This document shows positions 6,062-12,330 of a stretch of DNA of 12,330 nucleotides, in pieces. Each line of letters begins with the position of its first letter. Within the stretch, counting starts at the first letter, position 1. This stretch comes from Spirochaetota bacterium (GTDB lineage: Bacteria > Spirochaetota > UBA4802 > JAFGJZ01). The notes beneath the pieces are model-generated. The model searched no databases. It was not told where the DNA came from and saw nothing but the letters and a program-made list of their open reading frames with translations. The position numbers were made by a program, and so were the translations under genes. The stretch covers positions 1-12,330 of the forward strand of contig JAEWVL010000004.1 of the NCBI GenBank assembly GCA_023396665.1. Direction: 5' to 3'.

Positions 6062-7186
6062 ATGGCACATCCGATTTCAATTCTCGTAGTCGGTGAAGAT
6101 GCAGGTCTTGTCACCGCATTGAGCGCCGAGTGCGGAAATGACGAGTTCTCAATAGCGCATCTCGTGGGAATACAGCAGGCGCGAAGCTGGCTCAACTCGG
6201 CTGACCGTGATATTATTATTGCCGATGTCGGCGCCAGCGGGCATCACGATTTTTCGCTCATCGAATATGTGCGATCAAGAAATCTCGATACCCTCGTTAT
6301 TCTTGTCTCGAAGGGAACTTCCCATGATGCGGCGCTTCGGGCGATAAAGACAGGCGCCTTCGATTATTTTGAATCTCCGGTCGATATCGCCGCGCTTACG
6401 CTCTCGGTGAGACGCGCGCAGAAACACCTTCTGCTGCAAAAAGAGAACAAACGGGTTGTCCGAGAACTGCAAAAACTCAACACCATGAAAAATGATTTTC
6501 TGTCGATTCTTTCCCATGACATCCGTTCACCGCTTTCGAGCATCGGCGGCTTCGCGTCCTATCTTCTGAAAAAGGGAAATCTCAACGATCTGCAACAGCA
6601 CTACCTCGAGATAATTCTCCAGATTTCTGAAAATCTTTACTCGCTTGTCAATGAAGTGCTTGACATCAGCAAGATTGAAAAGGGTATAATTGAACTGACA
6701 AGAGAGGAAACGAATATAGAAGAACTCGTGAATTCGAGTATAAACAATTTCATTCTTCTTGCGGTGGACAAGAACAATCGCATCGAATTCTACAACTCAC
6801 TGACCGACATGATACTGCAGGTCGACCGTATGAAAATGCTGCAGGTCTTCAACAATCTTATCAGCAATGCGAACAAGTTCACTGAAGACGGCAAAATCAT
6901 AATCGCTCTGGCCGAAGAGTCCAATGGGGACATTTCCATTTCGGTGCGCGACACCGGTATCGGGATGGATGAGTCTGAACTCTCACAGCTTTTTGACCAG
7001 TATAAATATTATCATCGCACTGGAACGCGCGGTGAAAAGGGAAACGGTCTCGGCATAATTATCTGCCGGCAGTTTATCGAGCTGCACGGCGGCCGCCTTG
7101 AGGTTTCAAGCGAAAAGGGAAAAGGAAGCCTTTTTACCATTCTGCTTCCGGGAAAATACAGTGCGGACGATTCTGCACCGTGCTGA
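6062..7186 (+). CDS. Soluble receiver-histidine kinase (REC-HisKA-HATPase_c)
   Basis: This 374-residue cytoplasmic signalling protein has a CheY-like receiver (about 4-118), a short coiled linker (119-142) and a histidine kinase core. In the receiver the acidic pair E12-D13, the phospho-acceptor D55 and the switch Ser S83 are present. The invariant lysine before the proline (usually KP) is replaced: the motif reads ESP with S105. The kinase has an H-box SHDIRSPL (H152), an N-box NLISNANKF (N265-F273), a G1 box DTGIG (297-301) and a G2 box GNGLGI (327-332), so it should bind ATP and autophosphorylate. There is no transmembrane segment, so input probably comes through the receiver or from the membrane protein encoded next. 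No response regulator with an output domain is adjacent. It is the first gene after the strong promoter at 5870-5899. Confidence 0.92.
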   Translation: MAHPISILVVGEDAGLVTALSAECGNDEFSIAHLVGIQQARSWLNSADRDIIIADVGASGHHDFSLIEYVRSRNLDTLVILVSKGTSHDAALRAIKTGAFDYFESPVDIAALTLSVRRAQKHLLLQKENKRVVRELQKLNTMKNDFLSILSHDIRSPLSSIGGFASYLLKKGNLNDLQQHYLEIILQISENLYSLVNEVLDISKIEKGIIELTREETNIEELVNSSINNFILLAVDKNNRIEFYNSLTDMILQVDRMKMLQVFNNLISNANKFTEDGKIIIALAEESNGDISISVRDTGIGMDESELSQLFDQYKYYHRTGTRGEKGNGLGIIICRQFIELHGGRLEVSSEKGKGSLFTILLPGKYSADDSAPC

Positions 7187-7191
7187 TTCGC

Positions 7192-7227
7192 GGGGAAACC
7201 CCTGACTTATGACTGTTTTCGGGGAGG
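7192..7227 (+). promoter_or_regulatory. Competing GC pairings over the HAMP-TPR gene's Shine-Dalgarno site
   Basis: GGGG (7192-7195), CCCC (7199-7202) and a second GGGG (7221-7224) lie in the 45-base gap between two genes. The second GGGG belongs to the strong ribosome site GGGGAGG (7221-7227), 4 bases before the ATG at 7232. CCCC can pair with either copy, so one fold leaves the ribosome site free and the other covers it. The stems are only 4 base pairs long, so an effect is speculative. Confidence 0.3.
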
Positions 7228-7231
7228 TTAC

Positions 7232-8302
7232 ATGAAAAAGTCTTTTATCCGTAAAACGGTGTATGGCATATCGTTTATCAATCTTCTTGTGATCGCCGTA
7301 ATTATGGGATCGGTCTGTGTCATGCTCTCTTTTTCCGATTCGTTTGTGACAACGCATATCGGAAAACTTTCCGCACAGAGAGCCTTCTATTTTACCAGAG
7401 GCTTCAAAAAACAGTATCACAGCCAGGAAATCATTTCCGTACAGAACAAGAACATACTTTGCGCGACACTGTTTGCCCAGAGCCGCGATGAGAATTTCTT
7501 CACTGTGGAGACTATCGCAAACAACTCTTCACTGGTACTCCCCTATTCTCCCGGCGATACAATTCAGGAACAAAGCGACACCAACTACCTGAAAAAGGCA
7601 CTCGACCAGGACAACTACGACACAGAAATATACAGTGACGGAACGCTCTATTGGCACAATATCTATCTCGGCTTTGACGAAGAAGGTGTCAGAAAAGTGG
7701 CTAAATTTCAAATAACCGCTCTTGAGCCTTTCCTGTATCTAAAACAATACCGGCAGATGGATAAATTCATCATTTTCGGCACGCTCATCGTTTGCACCAT
7801 TGCATTTCTTGTTCTGCTTTACCTCTCATCATTGATCTACCGCCGCATACGCTTTTTCTTCGCTACTGTCTCATTGGCGCTCACGAAGGTCATTTCCGGA
7901 GATACCAGCATACAGATCAGCGAAATGGATGAAGAAGTACAGGCTGTTGCGCAATCGTTCAACCAGCTCGTCAATGAACTGCAGGTAAAGGATGAACAGC
8001 TGCGCGAGGCCGAAAAGAAGGGAATATACGCTTTTCTTTTCAAAAGGGCTGTCGGTTTTCTGAAAAACAAGGAACATGCCGATGCTGAAGCCATCCTCAG
8101 AACGCTTGTCATCGTAAAGCCCGATAAATTCGCCCCCTGGTTCAATCTCGGCATCATCTACGCCCGGCAACGCCGTTTTACGGAATCTGCGGAAATGTTC
8201 AAGTCGGCGCTGCATATCAATCCGGGACATAAACTCTCACGAATATATCTTGACAGGGTAATGCAGGCCTTGAAATTCAGAGGCAATGAAAAGATCTCAT
8301 GA
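7232..8302 (+). CDS. Membrane sensor-like protein with HAMP domain and TPR repeats
   Basis: The 356-residue protein begins with a short basic N-terminus and a transmembrane helix (about 13-34), followed by an extracytoplasmic domain of about 140 residues that I do not recognise. A second transmembrane helix (179-201) leads to a HAMP-like linker (about 200-253, containing VISGDTSIQISEMDEEVQ). The cytoplasmic tail holds about two tetratricopeptide-like repeats (roughly 271-300 and 303-336, the latter with APWFNLGIIYARQRRFTESAEMF split between helices). The layout is that of a chemoreceptor or sensor kinase, but the catalytic or signalling output is replaced by a protein-binding TPR region. The preceding gene encodes a soluble receiver-kinase, so this protein may be its membrane sensor or anchor; that is inferred from gene order. 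A strong Shine-Dalgarno site (GGGGAGG) precedes the ATG. The gene's end overlaps uvrC by 17 nt. Confidence 0.75.
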   Translation: MKKSFIRKTVYGISFINLLVIAVIMGSVCVMLSFSDSFVTTHIGKLSAQRAFYFTRGFKKQYHSQEIISVQNKNILCATLFAQSRDENFFTVETIANNSSLVLPYSPGDTIQEQSDTNYLKKALDQDNYDTEIYSDGTLYWHNIYLGFDEEGVRKVAKFQITALEPFLYLKQYRQMDKFIIFGTLIVCTIAFLVLLYLSSLIYRRIRFFFATVSLALTKVISGDTSIQISEMDEEVQAVAQSFNQLVNELQVKDEQLREAEKKGIYAFLFKRAVGFLKNKEHADAEAILRTLVIVKPDKFAPWFNLGIIYARQRRFTESAEMFKSALHINPGHKLSRIYLDRVMQALKFRGNEKIS

Positions 8303-10130
8303 GCCTCTCACCGAACGGATAAAAGCACTCCCCCTCTCTCCGGGCGTCTATCTGATGAAAGACGAGAGGGGTGATATTATCTATATCGGAAAAGCCTCCA
8401 GTCTCAAGAAACGGGTATCCTCTTACTTCCAGAAAAACGATATTGACCTTAAAACGCGCACTCTCGTTTCGAATATTGACGAAATAGAAGTGATTGTCAC
8501 CGACACCGAGATTGAGGCGTTGCTGCTCGAAGACTCACTGATAAAAAAACATAAGCCGAAATTCAACATCCGACTAAAGGACGACAAACGCTATCCCTAC
8601 ATTGCGATAACATGGTCAGAACCCTATCCCCGTGCCGTATTCACAAGAGATATGCGAAACAGGGAAAACCGCTATTTTGGCCCCTACACAAACGCAAAAT
8701 CCGTACGAAACACGGTAACTCTCATTAACACTCTGTTCCGGCTCAAAAGCTGTACAAAAAAGATTCCTCTTGGCCCGGGTGAACGGCCTTGCCTGAATCA
8801 TCAGATTGAAAAATGCAGCGGGATATGCACCGGTAAAATCAGCCATGAAGAATATCTCGATCTGGTGCGTAACGCCGAACGGTTTCTCGAGGGTGAAATA
8901 GCCCCTATCATCGAAATTCTGAACGATACCATGCGCTCTTACGCCGGGAAAATGATGTTTGAGCGCGCCGCGGATATTCGTAACATAATTTTTGATGTTC
9001 AAAAAATATCAGAAAAGCAAAACATATCTCTTCACCGTCAGGATGACAGCGATTACATTGCGGTCGAAACGCGATCATCGAACGCGTTTGTCCTTGTGTT
9101 TGAATTCAGAAAAGGGGTTCTCTCCGGAAGAAAGATAAGGATTTTTGAAAACTCCGCGTGGTCTGAAAAGGACAGTATCCTGCGTTCCTTTATTCTTCAG
9201 CACTACGAAACACAGAAAATCCCACACTGTCTGCTTAGCGATCTGAAGACAAGTGAATCCGAACTGCTTGAAAACTGGCTCGGCGAAAAATCGAAAAGAC
9301 GAGTACGCATTTTGGAAGCGAAAAGCGCTGAAGATCGCAGTGTCATGAACATGCTTCGCAGAAATCTCGACATGATCATCGCCGAAAAAGAAGCCGATTC
9401 GCTCACGGAATCGAAACTGAAATTTCTTTCCAATCTTCAGACTATTCTGCATCTTGACACACTGCCCCTTCACATCGTTTGTTTCGACATATCAAACTTT
9501 CAGGGAACCGATTCAGTCGCGTCAATGGCCTGCTTTAAGAATGGAGAACCCTATAAGCCGGGATACCGTCGTTTCAAGATACGCAGCATAGAGGGTGCCA
9601 ACGATCCGGCAATGATTCACGAGGCTGTGGGCCGCTATCTCGCACATGTCATGAACGATGAGTGGGAGCGCCCTGATCTCATTGTTATCGACGGCGGCAT
9701 TACCCAGCTTGGCCGTGCGATAGAGGCACGAGATGCCTTTAATTGCGATATCGCGTTCATTTCGATAGCGAAACGCGAGGAATTACTCTATGTCGATCCA
9801 AAAAAGGAACCTATTCGCATCGATCATTCAAATGAAGAACTGAAGATTATCCAGCGTCTACGCGATGCCACCCATGATTTTGGTGTCTCGTATCACAGAA
9901 AACTCCGTTCCAAAAGAACACTTCAATCTGAACTTGACACGATAAAAGGAATCGGACCGGCAAAGAAAAAGAAGCTGCTTGAGCACTTCTCAAGCCCGCA
10001 GCAGGTACTTAAAGCATCAAAAGAACAGCTGCATGCTTCGGGAATTCTCTCTGAAAAAGAAATTAATGCTATTGTTGAAAAGCAAAAGGAAATGCGGGGC
10101 GACAGCGAAGAAAACACGAAAAAGGCTTGA
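8286..10130 (+). CDS. uvrC: Excinuclease ABC subunit C (UvrC)
   Basis: UvrC makes both incisions, 3' and then 5' of a bulky DNA lesion, after UvrB has been loaded by UvrA. The 614-residue protein is full length. The GIY-YIG nuclease domain (about 12-97) contains GVY (20-22), YIG (33-35), R43 and acidic residues in TDTEIEALLLE (72-82). Four cysteines (C156, C169, C177, C181) match the iron-sulfur ligands described in E. coli UvrC. A UVR motif for UvrB contact lies near 201-243. The RNase H-like C-terminal nuclease has D401, D469 and H537 in the expected places, and helix-hairpin-helix motifs close the protein (about 550-600). The start is fixed by an in-frame TGA five codons upstream. AGAGG stands only 2 bases before the ATG, an unusually short spacing, so translational coupling with the overlapping HAMP-TPR gene is likely. 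Confidence 0.98.
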   Translation: MKRSHEPLTERIKALPLSPGVYLMKDERGDIIYIGKASSLKKRVSSYFQKNDIDLKTRTLVSNIDEIEVIVTDTEIEALLLEDSLIKKHKPKFNIRLKDDKRYPYIAITWSEPYPRAVFTRDMRNRENRYFGPYTNAKSVRNTVTLINTLFRLKSCTKKIPLGPGERPCLNHQIEKCSGICTGKISHEEYLDLVRNAERFLEGEIAPIIEILNDTMRSYAGKMMFERAADIRNIIFDVQKISEKQNISLHRQDDSDYIAVETRSSNAFVLVFEFRKGVLSGRKIRIFENSAWSEKDSILRSFILQHYETQKIPHCLLSDLKTSESELLENWLGEKSKRRVRILEAKSAEDRSVMNMLRRNLDMIIAEKEADSLTESKLKFLSNLQTILHLDTLPLHIVCFDISNFQGTDSVASMACFKNGEPYKPGYRRFKIRSIEGANDPAMIHEAVGRYLAHVMNDEWERPDLIVIDGGITQLGRAIEARDAFNCDIAFISIAKREELLYVDPKKEPIRIDHSNEELKIIQRLRDATHDFGVSYHRKLRSKRTLQSELDTIKGIGPAKKKKLLEHFSSPQQVLKASKEQLHASGILSEKEINAIVEKQKEMRGDSEENTKKA

Positions 10131-10159
10131 CTTTAGCAGCGGACAGACTACATATATGT
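10127..10159 (+). promoter_or_regulatory. Possible internal promoter or operator before uvrB
   Basis: TTGACT (10127-10132) overlaps the uvrC stop codon and could be a -35 box; no good -10 lies at 17-18 bases. The perfect 10-base palindrome ACATATATGT (10150-10159) sits 26 bases before the uvrB ATG. It could be a repressor site, for instance of an SOS regulator, but no known LexA consensus is matched closely enough to name it. Confidence 0.25.
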
Positions 10160-10184
10160 TTACTATTCAAATTAGGAAACAACG

Positions 10185-12191
10185 ATGCCTGATTTCAAAG
10201 TACTATCCCCCTATGAGCCGTCAAAAGATCAGCAGCGTGCGATCGATGAGTTATGCGAAAGCATAGCGAAAGGCACAAAATATCAGACGCTGCTCGGGGT
10301 AACCGGTTCTGGTAAAACCTTCACGATGGCCAAGGTCATCGAAAGAGTGAAAAAACCTGCTCTTATCTTGACACACAACAAGACTCTCGCCGCCCAGCTG
10401 TATCGCGAATTCAAGGATTTCTTTCCCGATAATGCAGTCGAGTATTTCGTCTCCTACTATGATTACTATCAACCGGAAGCTTACGTCGTATCGCAGGATC
10501 TGTATATCGAAAAGGACTCCTCCATAAATGATGAAATAGACAGGCTCAGGCTTATGGCGACATCATCCCTCCTTGACCGAAAGGACGTCATTGTCATATC
10601 ATCCGTCTCCTGTATCTACGGCATCGGCAGCCCTTCAACTTACGAGAAAATGCACATCTATCTCCAGGTCGGTGACGAGATAGACCGTGACAAACTGCTG
10701 CGGCGACTGGTGGATATTCAATACAGCCGAAACGACATTTCCTTTACCAGGGGTAACTTTCGCGTGCGCGGTGATGTGGTCGAAATTTTTCCGGCATATC
10801 GGGAGGATGCTCTACGCGTAGAGTTTTTCGGAGATGAAATCGAATCGATTCAACGTCTACACCCGTTGACAGGCAAACCTTTCAAGTCACTGCAATATAC
10901 CCATATTTATCCCGCAAAGCACTACGTGACCGAACCCGAGACTGTCGAAGAGACAGCACGCATAATCGAAGAGGAACTGGAAGAACGCCTGCGTTTTTTC
11001 AGATCAAAAAACCGTGAACTGGAAGCTCAACGGCTTGAGAGCAGAACAAAATACGATATTGAGATGCTCAGGGAAATGGGCTATTGTTCCGGTATCGAAA
11101 ATTACTCCCGCATAATAGCCAGAAAACAACCGGGTGAAAGACCTGATACACTTATGGATTATTTCAAAAAGAATTTTCTGCTGCTTGTGGATGAATCGCA
11201 CGTAACCCTTCCTCAGGTTCGGGGTATGTATAACGGTGATCGGGCCAGAAAAATGAATCTCGTTGAATACGGATTCAGACTGCCTTGCGCGCTGGATAAC
11301 CGGCCTTTGCGATTTGAGGAGTTTGAAGAACTCATAGAGCAGGCTGTTTTTGTATCCGCAACCCCAGCCGATTACGAGAAACAGCATTCGCAATTTGTCG
11401 CCGAACAGATTACACGCCCGACGGGTCTTCTCGATCCTGAGATTGAAGTGCGTCCAGCCCGAAACCAGGTTGATGACCTGATCGCCGAAGCGAAGAAGCG
11501 AATCGAAAAAAAAGAAAGAGTTCTGGTTACGACGCTGACAAAAAAGATGTCGGAAGATCTTACCCGCTATCTTCAGGATGCCGGCATCAACTGTAAGTAT
11601 CTGCACTCAGAGATCGAAACGATAGAACGTGTCGAGATCATCCGTGATCTGCGCTTGGGAGAATTCGATGTCCTCATCGGCATCAATCTACTGCGAGAGG
11701 GTCTTGATATTCCCGAAGTGTCGCTCGTGGCTATTCTCGATGCGGATAAGGAGGGATTTCTGCGATCAGAACGATCCCTGATTCAGACTGCCGGAAGGGC
11801 AGCGCGGAATGTCAACGGCAGGGTGATTTTTTATGCCGACAAGATGACCGGATCAATGCAGATTGCCATCGATGAGACGACCCGGCGAAGAAAAATTCAG
11901 GAAGAGTACAATCGTGTTCACAACATAAGTCCGCAAACGATATCAAAAGCGGTATACGATCTGATTGAGAGGGAATACAGTACCGTCGACCTTGAAACAA
12001 GCGCAGTTGCGGAGTTCAAATCAAAATACCGTTCACAAAAGAGCAGTGATCTTTTTGATCTGGTTGAAGAGCTCAGAGCGGCCATGCTCGAAGCCGCCGA
12101 AAAACTCGACTTCGAACAGGCAGCCCAACTGCGTGACCGTATGAGCGCAACGCAGAAAAAAGCCGAACTGCTGAAGAAATCAGGAAAATAA
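10185..12191 (+). CDS. uvrB: Excinuclease ABC subunit B (UvrB)
   Basis: UvrB is the damage-verifying helicase-like subunit that receives DNA from UvrA and recruits UvrC. The 668-residue protein has the normal length and all hallmarks: Walker A GVTGSGKT (38-45), the beta-hairpin that clamps one DNA strand (about 91-116, rich in tyrosine), the DESH box (336-339), VSATP (390-394) and motif VI QTAGRAARN (534-542). A C-terminal UVR coiled-coil motif (about 625-657) pairs with the UvrC UVR motif. The ATG has AGGA 7 bases upstream. The gene follows uvrC after 54 nt in the same direction. uvrA is not in the window; it is commonly unlinked. Nothing in the protein is abnormal. Confidence 0.99.
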   Translation: MPDFKVLSPYEPSKDQQRAIDELCESIAKGTKYQTLLGVTGSGKTFTMAKVIERVKKPALILTHNKTLAAQLYREFKDFFPDNAVEYFVSYYDYYQPEAYVVSQDLYIEKDSSINDEIDRLRLMATSSLLDRKDVIVISSVSCIYGIGSPSTYEKMHIYLQVGDEIDRDKLLRRLVDIQYSRNDISFTRGNFRVRGDVVEIFPAYREDALRVEFFGDEIESIQRLHPLTGKPFKSLQYTHIYPAKHYVTEPETVEETARIIEEELEERLRFFRSKNRELEAQRLESRTKYDIEMLREMGYCSGIENYSRIIARKQPGERPDTLMDYFKKNFLLLVDESHVTLPQVRGMYNGDRARKMNLVEYGFRLPCALDNRPLRFEEFEELIEQAVFVSATPADYEKQHSQFVAEQITRPTGLLDPEIEVRPARNQVDDLIAEAKKRIEKKERVLVTTLTKKMSEDLTRYLQDAGINCKYLHSEIETIERVEIIRDLRLGEFDVLIGINLLREGLDIPEVSLVAILDADKEGFLRSERSLIQTAGRAARNVNGRVIFYADKMTGSMQIAIDETTRRRKIQEEYNRVHNISPQTISKAVYDLIEREYSTVDLETSAVAEFKSKYRSQKSSDLFDLVEELRAAMLEAAEKLDFEQAAQLRDRMSATQKKAELLKKSGK

Positions 12192-12233
12192 AATTTATTT
12201 TTTTGCCTCTTTCCAGTTTTTTGGGATTCAGAG
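12186..12233 (+). terminator. Possible weak terminator region after uvrB
   Basis: An all-A/T inverted repeat (AAATAAA/TTTATTT, 12186-12200) overlaps the uvrB stop and runs into a T tract to 12204. A second imperfect hairpin (CTCTTTCC with GGGA and AGAG, 12207-12233) follows but has no T-run after it. Neither is a strong intrinsic terminator; rho-dependent ending or read-through is equally possible. Confidence 0.3.
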
Positions 12234-12330
12234 ACAATCATAAACTGAGCGAATATCTCTAAAATTGAACTGCTGAAATATTTTCAACCTTAGATACTCG
12301 AAATCTTTATACCCATAAGCCATTCTTTGA
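12234..12330. other. Right-end non-coding stretch
   Basis: AT-rich sequence up to the window edge. I find no start of a gene, RNA gene or strong promoter in it. Confidence 0.4.

Noticed and set aside
11004..11606. 200-codon minus-strand open frame inside uvrB
   Set aside because: It lies entirely opposite a certain uvrB frame and its translation has no recognisable domain; a shadow frame.
1..12330. CRISPR arrays, insertion sequences, integrases, tRNA genes
   Set aside because: No regularly spaced repeats, transposase or integrase frames, or tRNA cloverleaf sequences were found on either strand by reading.

Overview
The window is gene-dense bacterial DNA of middling G+C (estimated by eye at 45-50%). 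It carries nine protein genes and one long AT-rich intergenic stretch. I see no tRNA or rRNA gene, CRISPR array, transposase, integrase or phage gene. A Sec-exported thiol-disulfide membrane protein and a sensor protein with an extracytoplasmic loop suggest a diderm, but neither proves it. No gene fixes the phylum. The ThiI/MnmA-like protein with an extra C-terminal domain, the HAMP-TPR sensor and the tandem-thioredoxin CcdA fusion are architectures I associate with deltaproteobacterial, spirochaete or Fibrobacteres-type lineages; this is an impression only.

Layout. Positions 1-528 (minus strand) hold the N-terminal part of a protein-L-isoaspartate methyltransferase-like gene that runs off the left edge. 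Positions 529-1381 are a long intergenic region with four closely spaced inverted repeats (952-1132) and AT-rich tracts. Two plus-strand genes follow, 19 nt apart: an ECF-type sigma factor and a tRNA-thiolation-like PP-loop protein. After a 170-nt gap come a two-thioredoxin/CcdA (DsbD-like) membrane protein and, 16 nt later, a THUMP-domain RNA methyltransferase resembling the N-terminal half of RlmL.

A strong sigma-70-type promoter (TTGACG-18 nt-TATAAT, 5870-5899) opens the second half. Downstream of it lie a soluble receiver-histidine kinase, a membrane HAMP-TPR protein, uvrC (overlapping the HAMP-TPR gene by 17 nt) and uvrB. This looks like one operon joining a signalling pair to two of the three core subunits of nucleotide excision repair. 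UvrA is not in the window.

Functionally, the left part concerns protein and RNA maintenance (isoaspartate repair, tRNA sulfur modification, rRNA methylation, envelope thiol chemistry) and the right part concerns DNA repair. A general stress or damage-maintenance theme is an inference from gene order. The points most worth a second look are the signalling pair coupled to uvrCB, its receiver with a substituted conserved lysine, the HAMP-TPR protein with no catalytic output domain, the tandem CxxC-CcdA fusion, and the palindrome cluster before the sigma factor gene. No wholly unknown multi-gene system is evident.
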